64,000 nt of DNA, from the NCBI GenBank assembly GCA_040386335.1, contig JAZKFT010000012.1:186001-250000 (forward strand), written 5' to 3'. Shown here one piece after another: positions 53,900 through 63,028 of this stretch. The notes beneath the pieces are model-generated. The model did not search any database and had not been told where the DNA came from. It saw nothing but the letters and a program-made list of their open reading frames with translations. The position numbers and the translations under genes were made by a program. The stretch comes from JAZKFT01 sp040386335. Its GTDB lineage: Bacteria; Bacteroidota; Bacteroidia; Chitinophagales; Chitinophagaceae. How positions within the stretch are numbered: position 1 is the stretch's first letter; each line of letters begins with the position of its first letter.

Positions 53900-55516
53900 A
53901 TGCATAGCAAACTATTGCGATTTGTACTAAGCAACCTTTTTCTGTGGATATCCTGTAACGTTTGTAAAGCCAGGGATGTGCAGCAGTGGGAGCGTTTTGA
54001 AGTGGTATTAAACTATGCTAACCAGGGTAACAGTTTTTCCGATGTACAGTTGTCTGCGAAATTCATCAATAAAGACACGACGTTTTTAATCAAAGGTTTT
54101 TACGATGGCGACAATACTTTCAGGATACGTTTTATGCCGGAAAAAACCGGGTACTGGCAATACGTTACCACTAGTAACATTAAGCAACTAAACAATCAAA
54201 AGGGAGCATTTGATTGTGTGGCTACGAAGGGAACTAACCATGGTATCGTTCGTGTCAGCAACACATTGGGTTTTAAGTATGCAGATGGTACACCATATTA
54301 CCCTGTTGGAACCACAGCCTATGCCTGGAATCATATGGGTAAACAGTTACAGCAAGCCACCTTGCAATCGTTAAGGGAGGCCGCTTTTAATAAGTTGAGA
54401 ATGTGCGTGTTCCCAAAGGACTATGAATTGGTAAAAGAAGAACCGGAAATTTATCCTTTTCTTTCCACAGGTACTGAGAGCGGAAAGAACGGCAAGAGCA
54501 GGAAACTATGGGATTTCAACAGTTTTAACCCAGAGTTTTTCAGGGTTCTTGAAAGCCAGATCGATAGCCTAAATGCACTGGGTATTGAAACTGATTTAAT
54601 CCTTTTTCATCCTTATGACAAGCAACGTTGGGGTTTTGATTCAATGCCAATGAGCGTTAACCTGAGGTATATCAATTATCTGGTTTCCAGGCTCAGTTCA
54701 TTCAGGAGTATTTGGTGGTCTGTTGCCAACGAGTGGGACCTCGTAAAGTATAAAACACACGACGAATGGATTTCATTGTCCAAAGCCGTAAGTGCAGCCG
54801 ACCCATATCACCATTTGTTATCTATTCATGGTAGCACCGCGAAGTATATTGAATACTGGTTGCCGGAATTTACACATGTAAGCATACAGGACGAAGCCCC
54901 GGTTATGAATGGGGGTGCGGCTTCCATTTTACGAAATGCTTATTCAAAACCTATTGTTTACGACGAAGTGGGTTATGAAGGAAACCTGGCTTCCCGCTGG
55001 GGCAGGTATAGTGGCGAAGAAATGACTTACCTGATGTGGATGGGAATCATTGGCGGCACTTATGTAACCCACGGTGAGAGCTATATGTATAAAAATGAAA
55101 CAGATACTATCTTTTGGGCAAAGGGTGGTCCCTTCAAAGGTTCCAGTTGGAAAAGGGCTGGTTTTTTAAGAAAAATATTAGAGGAGGGGCCGGGACCGCT
55201 GGAGCCGGCTGATGTGAGCCGGGATTTTGCAACCGCCACTGCCGGGGCGGGGAATTATATCATCTACTTTGGTAAAGAAATCAAAGAGAACTGGGCATTT
55301 AACCTGCCTCACAAAAATGGAGCTTTTCCACGCCCGGCACCAGGCACTAAATACCAGGTCGAAATCATTGATACCTGGGATATGACCATCACTCCGATAA
55401 AAGGAGTGTTTGAACTCAGCCAGGTAAAAGACTACAGAATGTGGGACAAAGACCAGAAGAAAATACGGCTGCCGATGAAGCCGTACATCGCTCTGAGGTT
55501 GCGAATAATAGAGTAG
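53900..55516 (+). CDS. DUF5060 domain glycoside hydrolase-like protein, secreted
   Basis: 538 residues with a signal segment (FVLSNLFLWISCNVCKA). Residues about 28-110 form the DUF5060 beta-sandwich (QQWERFEVVLNYANQGNSF, FRIRFMPEKTGYWQYVT). A TIM barrel follows, opening with FKYADGTPYYPVGTTAYAWNHM. Candidate catalytic Glu residues are in WWSVANEWD (near 277) and IVYDEVGYEG (near 354), the acid/base and nucleophile layout of clan GH-A. The end is a short beta-sandwich. These proteins are related to DUF4038/GH140-type enzymes, but substrate is not established. It may provide the monosaccharide used by the downstream genes. Confidence 0.8.
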   Translation: MHSKLLRFVLSNLFLWISCNVCKARDVQQWERFEVVLNYANQGNSFSDVQLSAKFINKDTTFLIKGFYDGDNTFRIRFMPEKTGYWQYVTTSNIKQLNNQKGAFDCVATKGTNHGIVRVSNTLGFKYADGTPYYPVGTTAYAWNHMGKQLQQATLQSLREAAFNKLRMCVFPKDYELVKEEPEIYPFLSTGTESGKNGKSRKLWDFNSFNPEFFRVLESQIDSLNALGIETDLILFHPYDKQRWGFDSMPMSVNLRYINYLVSRLSSFRSIWWSVANEWDLVKYKTHDEWISLSKAVSAADPYHHLLSIHGSTAKYIEYWLPEFTHVSIQDEAPVMNGGAASILRNAYSKPIVYDEVGYEGNLASRWGRYSGEEMTYLMWMGIIGGTYVTHGESYMYKNETDTIFWAKGGPFKGSSWKRAGFLRKILEEGPGPLEPADVSRDFATATAGAGNYIIYFGKEIKENWAFNLPHKNGAFPRPAPGTKYQVEIIDTWDMTITPIKGVFELSQVKDYRMWDKDQKKIRLPMKPYIALRLRIIE

Positions 55517-55617
55517 ACTATTAACCCGGATTGCCCTCGTTTTTTACTTATTATTTTCCCTGGAGTAAAAGGCTATGGTCTATCTTTAGAAAATTAATGA
55601 ATGCTTAATTTATATCG

Positions 55618-56382
55618 ATGCTTGCTAACCAAAGACGAGAGAAAATATTTGAGTTAATTCAGGAAGATGGTTCTGCCAAAGTGGTCAATTTGGCGAAGAT
55701 TTTTAAGGTGACAGAAGTAACGATCCGGCAAGACCTGGAAAGATTGGAGAATGATGGACTCGTGATTAAGGAACATGGCGGAGCCTTTTTGAAAAATATA
55801 AAAGACCAGGTGCAGTCTTTTTCTTTAGGTCATAAAGACAATATTGACAAAAAGGAATTGATCGCAAAGAAATGTCTTGAGTTTATTGAAAATGGCGACA
55901 GTATCATTCTTGATTCCGGTTCTACCACTACAGAAATTGCGAAGCATCTAAAGGGATTTAAAAACCTTACGGTCATTACCAATGCACTGAATATTGCTTT
56001 AATGCTGGGAGCTGATCCCGGGATAGAATTGATTGTAACAGGCGGGGAATTTAAACCGCCAACACTGTCACTCACCGGGCAAAAAGCTGCCGATTCCTTT
56101 AAGGGGTTGAATGTCCAGAAATTGTTTTTGGCTACGGCTGGGATTTCTCTTAAATCTGGATTAACTTATCCCAGCATTAGCGACCTGGTGGTAAAAAAAG
56201 CGATGATTGAAGCTGCTGATACCACCTACCTGGTGGCAGATTCTACCAAAATAGGTAAGAGTGCATTCGCCAGTTTAGGAGCCCTGTCGCTTATTGATTA
56301 TATAATTACGGATAATGGCATAGAGGAAAAGCACAAGGAGATATTTAAGAATAATGAAATTGAATTAATAATTGCCGGCTAA
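55618..56382 (+). CDS. DeoR/GlpR family transcriptional regulator
   Basis: 254 residues. The N-terminal winged helix-turn-helix is RREKIFELIQEDGSAKVVNLAKIFKVTEVTIRQDLERLENDGLVIKEHGGA. The C-terminal DeoR sensor domain, with an isomerase-like fold, has DSGSTTTEIAKHL, TNALNIALML and LVADSTKIGKSAF. Family members are usually repressors relieved by a phosphorylated sugar intermediate. It is the only recognisable transcription factor in the carbohydrate region. It stands just before the propeller-isomerase-transketolase-importer run and is the natural candidate to control it. Confidence 0.93.
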   Translation: MLANQRREKIFELIQEDGSAKVVNLAKIFKVTEVTIRQDLERLENDGLVIKEHGGAFLKNIKDQVQSFSLGHKDNIDKKELIAKKCLEFIENGDSIILDSGSTTTEIAKHLKGFKNLTVITNALNIALMLGADPGIELIVTGGEFKPPTLSLTGQKAADSFKGLNVQKLFLATAGISLKSGLTYPSISDLVVKKAMIEAADTTYLVADSTKIGKSAFASLGALSLIDYIITDNGIEEKHKEIFKNNEIELIIAG

Positions 56383-56490
56383 TAAAAATACCTGGAAAAG
56401 CAGGCAATTGGAGATGTTGTTGCGAGGCCGGTTCTTGTGGCTTATGATGATACAGGAATTGCCGCGTCTTTACCCATAATGGTATAAAAA

Positions 56491-58326
56491 ATGAAAAAAT
56501 ATTTTTGCTTTTTAGTTCCCCTGTTTGCAATTTATAGTTCGTTTGCGCAGGATACTGTGCGTTATGTTGGCACCACTTTATCCAATGTCGATTATCATCA
56601 CGGTCAGCTGAGTCCCGCCATCGGGGTGCATAATATCCAAACCTTTCGGGCCAATCGCCAACACCCGGAATGGGCCGGTAGTCAAAGCTGGACATATAAC
56701 CACGCACCCATGCTGGCTTATTGGAATAATACTTTTTACATGGAGTACCTGGCCAACCCCATAGGTGAACATGTAGGTGCAGGACAAACACTGCTGCAGA
56801 CTTCAAAAGATGGATACAACTGGCAACCACCCGTGGTTATTTTCCCGGTTTATAAAGTGCCGGATGGCACTACCAAGGAAGGCAGGACCGAAGTCGCTAA
56901 GGATCTGTATGCAGTAATGCATCAGCGTATCGGATTTTATACCGCTAAAAGCAAACGCTTACTGGCCCTGGGATTTTATGGTTTAGTAATGGGGCCGCAT
57001 GATGATCCCAATGATGGAAATGGCATAGGTCGTGTAGTAAGGGAGATATCCGCAGACGGTAAATTCGGCCCCATTTATTTTATCCGGTACAATCATGCTT
57101 TCAGTGAAAAAAACACGTCTTACCCCTATTATAAAACATCATCCGACAAGGGCTTTGTACAAGCCTGCAATGAGTTGCTCGCTACCCCGCTAATGATGCA
57201 GCAATGGGTGGAGGAAGCAGATAGAAACGACCCGTTGATCCCGTTGAAAAAAGATTTTAAGGCCTTCAATTATTACCATTTGCCCAATGGCAATGTAGCA
57301 GGTTTTTGGAAATATGCTTTGACCAGTATCAGTAAAGATGACGGCAAAACATGGCAGTATAACCCAACCAGGGCTCCTGGTTTTGTAAATGCCAATGCCA
57401 AATTCTGGGGCCAGAAAACCGCTGACGGAAAATATGCTACGGTCTACAATCCTTCAGAATTTCGCTGGCCACTGGCAGTAAGTGTAAGTGATGATGGATT
57501 GAAGTATAAAAACCTGTTGCTGGTAAATGGCGAGATTAGTTCGATGCGGTACGGCGGGGCTTATAAAAGTTACGGCCCTCAATATGTGCGCGGCATACAA
57601 GAGATGGATGGTACGCCACCCGGCAAAAATATGTGGGTAACATACAGTATGAACAAAGAGGATATGTGGGTTAGCAAAATTCCGGTACCCGTAAAAGAAA
57701 AGGCAGACAAAGATGTAAACGAAGTGTTTGCTAACATGAAAGCTGGCAGCGAATTAAATGAATGGAATATTTTTTCGCCGCTGTGGGCACAGGTAAAGAT
57801 CGAAGATTTGAATGATGGTTCAAGAGCCCTGGCATTAAGAGACAGTGACCCGTTCGACTATGCCAAAGCCGAGCGTGTAATCCGGTCAACAAAAAAATTA
57901 ACGGCCGAATTCACCATTGTTCCCATGCAGGATAATTTTGGCTTGCTGGAAATAGAATTTTTAGATACAAAAGGTTCACCGGGCATCAGGCTATCGTTGG
58001 ATTCTACCGGATCGCTTATTACAAAAGCTGGTTACCGGAATAAGGGGTTGGGAAAGTACAAAGCAGGGGAGGCCCTTAGTCTCAAAGTAGAGATGAATAC
58101 CAGCACACGTTTTTACACAGTCACAATCAATGGAAAGGCTACCAGTGCAAACATCTTTTTTGCACCATTGGCAAGTATCGACAGGATCGCATTTCGCACA
58201 GGCAGTATCAGGCGGTTTCCTGATGCTGATACCCCAACAGACCAGGATTATGATCTAAAAAATGCCGGCGAAAAAGAGAAAGAGGCCGTTTATTTTATCA
58301 GGAATTTAAAAACTTCAGACAAATAA
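56491..58326 (+). CDS. Sialidase-like beta-propeller secreted protein of unknown specificity
   Basis: 611 residues with a signal peptide (CFLVPLFAIYSSFAQ). Residues about 30-400 look like a sialidase-fold propeller: Asp-box-like turns SKDGYNWQP, SKDDGKTWQYN and SVSDDGLKYKN are visible. Residues about 410-611 are a concanavalin-like or jelly-roll module (LTAEFTIVPMQDNFGLLEIEFLDTKGSPGIRLSLDSTG). I do not recognise the exact family. The isomerase gene begins 5 bases after its stop, so a secreted protein and a cytosolic sugar isomerase are co-transcribed. A role in releasing the sugar that the isomerase uses is likely, though lyase, hydrolase or binding function is open. Confidence 0.7.
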   Translation: MKKYFCFLVPLFAIYSSFAQDTVRYVGTTLSNVDYHHGQLSPAIGVHNIQTFRANRQHPEWAGSQSWTYNHAPMLAYWNNTFYMEYLANPIGEHVGAGQTLLQTSKDGYNWQPPVVIFPVYKVPDGTTKEGRTEVAKDLYAVMHQRIGFYTAKSKRLLALGFYGLVMGPHDDPNDGNGIGRVVREISADGKFGPIYFIRYNHAFSEKNTSYPYYKTSSDKGFVQACNELLATPLMMQQWVEEADRNDPLIPLKKDFKAFNYYHLPNGNVAGFWKYALTSISKDDGKTWQYNPTRAPGFVNANAKFWGQKTADGKYATVYNPSEFRWPLAVSVSDDGLKYKNLLLVNGEISSMRYGGAYKSYGPQYVRGIQEMDGTPPGKNMWVTYSMNKEDMWVSKIPVPVKEKADKDVNEVFANMKAGSELNEWNIFSPLWAQVKIEDLNDGSRALALRDSDPFDYAKAERVIRSTKKLTAEFTIVPMQDNFGLLEIEFLDTKGSPGIRLSLDSTGSLITKAGYRNKGLGKYKAGEALSLKVEMNTSTRFYTVTINGKATSANIFFAPLASIDRIAFRTGSIRRFPDADTPTDQDYDLKNAGEKEKEAVYFIRNLKTSDK

Positions 58327-58331
58327 TTTTT

Positions 58332-59738
58332 ATGAGTAAAACAACCATTGGTGTCATTATTGGCAATCGTGATTTCTTTCCGGATAAGTTAGTTTCAGAA
58401 GCCAGGGCTGATATTAAGGCATTGTTTGAGCAACTGAATATTACACCTATTATGCTGGGCGAAGAAGATACTAAACTAGGTGGTGTAGAAACGTTTAAGG
58501 AGGCGCAAACCTGTGCTGAACTATTTAAAAAACATGCAGCTGATATTACCGGCGTTTTGGTGGTGCTGCCCAATTTTGGAGACGAAATTGGCGTAGCTCA
58601 AACACTGAAACTTGCGAACCTGAATGTCCCTGTTTTAGTACAGGGCTACCCGGACGATTTGGACAAAATGGATGTAGCCCGCCGGCGTGATTCCTGGTGC
58701 GGCAAAATTTCCGTTTGCAATAACCTGTACCAGTTTGGCATAAAATATACACTTACCACAAAGCACGTGGTACACCCAACTGATCCATCATTTACTGCAG
58801 ACCTTAACCAGTTTGTTGCCGTGTGCCGGGTAGTGAAAGGCCTGCGCAATGTGAGGATTGGTGCCGTGGGAGCGAGGCCAGGCGCCTTTAATACAGTGCG
58901 GTACAGCGAAAAAATATTACAGCGGAATGGCATTTCGGTAACCACTGTTGACCTGTCAGAGATTTTGGGAAATGCCAACAAGCTGACTAAAGATGATGCC
59001 AGTGTAAAAGCTAAGCTCGATAAAATATTGGCTTACACGCCAGTTGGTAAAACGCCCGACGATAAACTAATACAAATTGCAAAACTGGATGTAGTCCTGG
59101 CCGAGTTTATGGATCAGAATTGCCTCGACGCCACGGCCATCCAATGCTGGACATCCATTCAAAAAAATTATGGTTGCAATGTATGTACCAGCATGAGTAT
59201 GATGAGCGAAAATATGCTGCCCAGCGCCTGCGAAGTGGATGTTACCGGCACGCTGACCATGTATGCCATGCAGCTGGCTTCAGGCTCACCAAGTGCCCTG
59301 GTGGATTGGAATAACAACTATGCCAGTGATGAAGACAAGTGTGTGTTGTTCCATTGTGGCAACTGGGCCAAATCATTTTTGCCGGATATCAATATGGCCA
59401 CCGCACCCATCCTCGGCACCAGCGTAGGAGAAGAAAATACCTATGGCGCACTCGAGGGCCGCACACCAGCCATGCCACTCACTTTCGGAAGGATCAGTAC
59501 CGACGACACAAGGGGCGTTATGAAAGCCTATTTTGGTGAAGGCAATCTTACAGATGATGTTTTAAAAACATTTGGTAACCGGGCCGTGGCGCATGTTCCC
59601 AACCTTCAAAACCTGATGCACTATGTATGCCGTAATGGTTTTGAGCACCATGTAGTAATGAATGCTTCTAAAACTGCCGCTATCTTAAAAGAGGCATTCG
59701 AAAATTACCTGGGCTGGGAAGTGTATCAGCATGGATAA
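58332..59738 (+). CDS. L-fucose/L-arabinose isomerase family protein
   Basis: 468 residues, cytosolic. The N-terminal part (GVIIGNRDFFPDKLVSEARADI) and C-terminal half (QCWTSIQKNYGCNVCTSMSMMSENMLPSACEVDVTGTLTMYAMQLASG) match the fucose/arabinose isomerase superfamily. Metal-binding Glu and Asp candidates are in SENMLPSACEVDV, and LFHCGNW supplies a possible His ligand. Members interconvert aldoses and ketoses; the family also includes sulfoquinovose isomerases. It is about 120 residues shorter than true L-fucose isomerase FucI. Co-occurrence with a split transketolase and ABC importer suggests the first step in catabolism of a rare sugar. The substrate is not decidable from sequence. Confidence 0.85.
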   Translation: MSKTTIGVIIGNRDFFPDKLVSEARADIKALFEQLNITPIMLGEEDTKLGGVETFKEAQTCAELFKKHAADITGVLVVLPNFGDEIGVAQTLKLANLNVPVLVQGYPDDLDKMDVARRRDSWCGKISVCNNLYQFGIKYTLTTKHVVHPTDPSFTADLNQFVAVCRVVKGLRNVRIGAVGARPGAFNTVRYSEKILQRNGISVTTVDLSEILGNANKLTKDDASVKAKLDKILAYTPVGKTPDDKLIQIAKLDVVLAEFMDQNCLDATAIQCWTSIQKNYGCNVCTSMSMMSENMLPSACEVDVTGTLTMYAMQLASGSPSALVDWNNNYASDEDKCVLFHCGNWAKSFLPDINMATAPILGTSVGEENTYGALEGRTPAMPLTFGRISTDDTRGVMKAYFGEGNLTDDVLKTFGNRAVAHVPNLQNLMHYVCRNGFEHHVVMNASKTAAILKEAFENYLGWEVYQHG

Positions 59739-59760
59739 AATAGGAATTGGCCAGAAGCCA

Positions 59761-59825
59761 GTACTACTATGAAACTGCATTGGCGTCGCATGGAACATCC
59801 CGTTTATTACGGGGCTCTTGTACTG
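59761..59825 (+). repeat. Interspersed repeat element (CTGCATTGGCGTCGCA family), plus-strand copy
   Basis: GTACTACTAT (59761-59770), then CTGCATTGGCGTCGCA (59775-59790), then a small hairpin CCCG-TTTATTA-CGGG, then GGCTCTTGTAC. The same order appears on the minus strand at 61997-62056. A short ORF through this region is an artefact. Confidence 0.85.
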
Positions 59826-59903
59826 TATCACACTATTGAGCTATTATCAACAAAGTATCTAAAACCCACTGACCGCACAAATAAGAACACTAACACAGAG
59901 GCA

Positions 59904-59945
59904 CCCTTCTCCGCCAGGAGAAGGGCCGGGGATGAGGCCTTCTCC
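59904..59945 (+). repeat. Palindromic REP-like hairpin
   Basis: A perfect 9-bp stem, CCCTTCTCC (59904-59912) with GGAGAAGGG (59917-59925), and a GCCA loop, followed by CCGGGGATGAGG and another CCTTCTCC (59938-59945). It is typical of interspersed palindromes. It lies 38 bases before the transketolase start and lacks a T-tract. Confidence 0.7.
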
Positions 59946-59982
59946 CGAATAAAGGCAATTCGAATAAAATAGACAATCTAAA

Positions 59983-60810
59983 ATGACTGAAAAAGAACTC
60001 CAGATCAAATCCATTAACTACAGGAAAAAAATCCTGCAATACATTGTTGGTGCTAAAGCAGGCCATACCGGTGGAAGTCTTTCCTGCACAGATATCCTGA
60101 ATGTATTATACAATCATGTGTTGAATGTGTCACCTGGAAATTTTACATCTCCGGACAGGGACAGGTATATTCAAAGCAAAGGACATTGCGTGGAAGCACT
60201 GTTTGTAGTGCTTGCAGATAAAGGGTTCTTCCCCGAAGAAGACCTGAACACTTTGTGCCAGTATAAATCACATTATATCGGGCATCCAACAAAAAAAGTA
60301 AAAGGCGTAGAACAAAATACCGGTGCATTAGGACATGGTTTGCCCATTGCTGTCGGCACTGCTATCGCTGCTAAAATGGATCACAAAGGTTACCGTGTAT
60401 TTACATTGTTGGGCGACGGTGAATTGCCCGAAGGGAGTAATTGGGAAGCTGCATTATCGGCGGCGCATTACAAGCTCGACAACCTTTGTGCCATTGTGGA
60501 TAAAAACAGTTTGCAGATAACGGCACCTACAGCTGAAGTGATGAGTACCGACCCTTTGGATGAAAAATTTAAAGCATTTGGCTGGGCGGTGCGTGTCGTG
60601 GACGGTCACGACATTGAAGCACTAAAGGCCGCTTTTGATAGCATGCCCTTTGAAAAAGGCAAACCTTCAGTAATTATTGCCAATACCATAAAGGGAAGAG
60701 GCATCAGTTATATGGAGAACAATCTAAAATGGCACCATGGCGTACCCAATAAAGAAGAGTATGCAATCGCCGTAACAGAATTAGATAACGCTTTAAACGC
60801 AGTACAATAA
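59983..60810 (+). CDS. Transketolase, N-terminal (thiamine diphosphate) subunit
   Basis: 275 residues, cytosolic; equivalent to the first half of a normal transketolase of about 620-670 residues. Thiamine diphosphate and magnesium site: GDGELPEGSNWEAALSAAHYKLDNLCAIVDKN. Substrate-side histidines are in SKGHC, YIGHPTKK and GALGHGL. The pyrimidine-binding and C-terminal domains are encoded by the next gene, four bases downstream, so the active enzyme should be a two-subunit assembly. Split transketolases of this size serve specialised pathways, such as apulose-4-phosphate or sulfosugar cleavage, as well as general ones. Confidence 0.93.
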   Translation: MTEKELQIKSINYRKKILQYIVGAKAGHTGGSLSCTDILNVLYNHVLNVSPGNFTSPDRDRYIQSKGHCVEALFVVLADKGFFPEEDLNTLCQYKSHYIGHPTKKVKGVEQNTGALGHGLPIAVGTAIAAKMDHKGYRVFTLLGDGELPEGSNWEAALSAAHYKLDNLCAIVDKNSLQITAPTAEVMSTDPLDEKFKAFGWAVRVVDGHDIEALKAAFDSMPFEKGKPSVIIANTIKGRGISYMENNLKWHHGVPNKEEYAIAVTELDNALNAVQ

Positions 60811-60814
60811 CGAT

Positions 60815-61774
60815 ATGGCAGAAGTAGTAAATACGGGTCTTGGTTATAAGGCAAACCAGGATATTTTTTCCGAAACCTTGCAGCGGCTGGCCGAAACCGA
60901 CAGGCAGATAGTTGCTGTAACCAGCGACAGCCGCGGCTCTGGCAAACTCGTTCCATTTGGTAAAAAGTTCCCTGAACAAATCGTGGAGGTTGGTATTGCC
61001 GAACAAAACCTGGTAGGTGTGGCAGCAGGTTTGGCGTCATGCGGTAAAAAAGTATTTGCCGTTTCGCCGGCATGCTTTTTAACGGCCAGGGCCCTGGAGC
61101 AAATAAAGAACGATGTCGCCTATTCCGATAACCCGGTGAATGTGATTGGCATCAGTGCCGGTGTAAGTTATGGGGCATTGGGCAGTACGCACCATAGCTT
61201 GCACGACTATGCAGTCCTAAGAACGATCAACAATATTATCGTAGTGGCACCTGCCGATAATTTTGAAACAGAGCAAGCTGTTGAACTCGCATCCAAAACC
61301 AACCTGCCTATCTATCTCCGTTTTGGTAAAAAGCCCATGCCGCCATTGAAAGGGGTGAATGATGATTTATTTGCTTTCGGTAAAGGGAGGGTGATAACAG
61401 AAGGTGATGATGTAGCAATCATTGCGACCGGCGAAACAGTATATCCTGCATTGCAGGCTGCTGAAAAATTAAAAGCCGAAAATGTGCATGCAACTGTAGT
61501 GAGTATGCACACTATAAAACCCTTGGATACCGACTTGCTGGCAAAGCTGGCAGGACAATGCAAGGCGATCGTAACCGTGGAAGAGCACAGCGTTTACGGG
61601 GGACTTGGCGAAGCATGTGCATCCTATTTGCTGCAACACAATTATCATAAACCATTTAAGATCATCGGTATCCCCGACGAGTACACAGTAACAGGTTCAC
61701 AGCAGGATATTTTTACTCATTATGGTATTACGAAGGATGGAATTGCGAATGTAGCCCTCGAATTATTGAAGTAA
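60815..61774 (+). CDS. Transketolase, C-terminal (pyrimidine-binding) subunit
   Basis: 319 residues completing the preceding subunit. The pyrimidine-binding domain includes the catalytic Glu in EVGIAEQNLVGVAAGLASCGKKVFAVSPACFLTARALEQIKNDV. The histidine region is GALGSTHHSLHDYAVLRTI. The C-terminal Rossmann-like domain contains VISTGETVYPALQ-like sequence and VEEHSVYGGLGEA. The start lies four bases after the first subunit stop, indicating coupled translation. Sugar specificity cannot be read from these motifs alone. Confidence 0.93.
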   Translation: MAEVVNTGLGYKANQDIFSETLQRLAETDRQIVAVTSDSRGSGKLVPFGKKFPEQIVEVGIAEQNLVGVAAGLASCGKKVFAVSPACFLTARALEQIKNDVAYSDNPVNVIGISAGVSYGALGSTHHSLHDYAVLRTINNIIVVAPADNFETEQAVELASKTNLPIYLRFGKKPMPPLKGVNDDLFAFGKGRVITEGDDVAIIATGETVYPALQAAEKLKAENVHATVVSMHTIKPLDTDLLAKLAGQCKAIVTVEEHSVYGGLGEACASYLLQHNYHKPFKIIGIPDEYTVTGSQQDIFTHYGITKDGIANVALELLK

Positions 61775-61821
61775 TAATTCAGGTTGCCGGAAACGAAGGA
61801 GCATGGAATGAGTTGGCTGCT

Positions 61822-61919
61822 GACCCCAACGGGGTCACATGTTTATAGCAATATGTGCGTGTTGTACGTTCGATCCCAAAGGGGTCGCATGTAAAATTCT
61901 GGCGTCCTGCTATAAACAT
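61822..61919. repeat. Nested palindromic repeat (GACCCC...GGGGTC family)
   Basis: Two short hairpins, GACCCC-AAC-GGGGTC (61822-61836) and CGATCCC-AAA-GGGGTCG (61871-61887, one mismatch), are associated with a 12-bp inverted repeat, ATGTTTATAGCA (61839-61850) with TGCTATAAACAT (61908-61919). This architecture is typical of non-coding interspersed elements in Bacteroidota. Confidence 0.8.
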
Positions 61920-61996
61920 AGCCAGCCGGTGAGGTGAAACCACCAGGGCTTTGAATTTAAACGATTGATTAGGAGCTTAATAGAATTTCTGTCGCA

Positions 61997-62056
61997 CAAG
62001 AGCCCCGTAATAAACGGGATGTTCCATGCGACGCCAATACAGCCTAATAGTAGTAC
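61997..62056 (-). repeat. Interspersed repeat element (CTGCATTGGCGTCGCA family), minus-strand copy
   Basis: Read on the minus strand, it gives GTACTACTAT, then CTGTATTGGCGTCGCA, ATGGAACATCCCG and GGGGCTCTTG, matching 59761-59825 with few changes. It is therefore an inverted copy, and the two bracket the split transketolase genes. Confidence 0.85.
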
Positions 62057-62083
62057 AACTGCTAAGTACATAAAAAATAGAAG

Positions 62084-63025
62084 TTGAAAAAAGCCTTGTC
62101 ATATTTACTGTTGTTGTGCAGTTTGTTTTTTGTGCAATGCAAAAACAAGAGCGCTGCAAACAAACAAAAGAAGATGGCCATTGTGGTGTCTACACTCAAC
62201 AATCCCTGGTTTGTTTTTTTAGCCGAAACGGCTGCAGCCAAGGCAAAAGCATTAGGCTATGAGGCCAAAGTTTTTGACTCGCAAAACAACACCGCCCTGG
62301 AAAGCGACCATTTTGAAAATATCATCGTATCAGGATTTGATGCCATACTTTTTAATTCTACCGATGCCGATGGTTCGGTCGTAAATGTGTTGAAAGCAAA
62401 GGCCGCAGGCGTGCCGGTGTTTTGTATGGATAGGGAAATTAATTCCCCCGACGCAGCTACCTCTCAAATTCTTTCTGACAGTTATTCAGGTGCAGTTTCC
62501 ATCGCAAAATATTTTACCCAGCAGCAAAAAAAGAAGGGAAACTATGTAGAGATACTCGGCATCGTAGGTGATAACAATACCTGGGCCAGGTCAAAGGGTT
62601 TTCATAGCGTGGTGGATAATTACCCCAACCTGAAAATGGTGGCACAGCAAAGCGCCGATTTTGACAGGAACAAAGCCCTGGAAGTGATGGAATCTATACT
62701 ACAGGCGCACCCGGATATTGATGCTGTTTTTTGTGGTAACGACGGCATGGCCATGGGCGCATACCAGGCCCTGGTATCTGCCGGAAAAGCAGACAAAGTA
62801 AAGGTCTATGGTTTTGATGGCGCCGAGGATGTCATCACTTCAATTGGCGAAAACAAGGTGGCGGCCACGGGTATGCAGTTCCCAAAAGTAATGGCAGAAA
62901 CGGCAGCGATTTTTGCTGATGAATACATAAAGGGAAAACGTGATTTTCCAAAGAAAGTTCCTGTGGCCGTGGAACTGGTAACTGCAAAAAATATCAGCGA
63001 CTATATTGCTTACGGTAAAAAATAA
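62084..63025 (+). CDS. RbsB-type sugar ABC transporter substrate-binding lipoprotein
   Basis: 313 residues from a TTG at 62084; a stop lies in frame six bases upstream and no ATG precedes the signal. A lipoprotein signal (ALSYLLLLCSLFFVQC) with lipobox FVQC tethers it to the membrane. The periplasmic-binding-protein type 1 fold is clear: MAIVVSTLNNPWFVFLAETAAAKAKALGYEAKVFDSQN, GFDAILFNSTDADGSVVNVLKAKAAGVPVFCMDREI, AVFCGNDGMAMGAYQAL and VYGFDGAEDVITSI. Asn, Asp and Arg residues in these blocks usually contact a pentose or hexose. The sugar is not identifiable by eye. It starts the importer operon. Confidence 0.9.
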   Translation: MKKALSYLLLLCSLFFVQCKNKSAANKQKKMAIVVSTLNNPWFVFLAETAAAKAKALGYEAKVFDSQNNTALESDHFENIIVSGFDAILFNSTDADGSVVNVLKAKAAGVPVFCMDREINSPDAATSQILSDSYSGAVSIAKYFTQQQKKKGNYVEILGIVGDNNTWARSKGFHSVVDNYPNLKMVAQQSADFDRNKALEVMESILQAHPDIDAVFCGNDGMAMGAYQALVSAGKADKVKVYGFDGAEDVITSIGENKVAATGMQFPKVMAETAAIFADEYIKGKRDFPKKVPVAVELVTAKNISDYIAYGKK

Positions 63026-63028
63026 TCC

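Larger units (their letters stand above)
61775..62083. other. 309-base intergenic region made of repeat elements
   Basis: No gene is visible. The region holds the GACCCC-type nested palindromes (61822-61919) and the inverted repeat copy (61997-62056), and then 27 bases before the TTG start of the binding-protein gene. A promoter for the importer genes may lie here, but I could not identify one. Confidence 0.7.

Noticed and set aside
56383..56490. Possible degenerate copy of the CATTGCGAG palindrome
   Set aside because: Words such as GTTGCGAGGCCGGTTCTTG resemble the element, but no matching second arm is visible, so I do not annotate it.
59769..59972. Short plus-strand ORF before the transketolase genes
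   Set aside because: It is made of the repeat element and a REP-like hairpin; a related peptide appears from the inverted copy near 61997-62056. No signal, domain or homologue is recognisable.
58332..61774. Sulfoquinovose (sulfo-transketolase) pathway
   Set aside because: The isomerase and split transketolase would fit, but no GH31 sulfoquinovosidase or sulfo-sugar gene is visible, and the context is pectin. It is kept only as an alternative.
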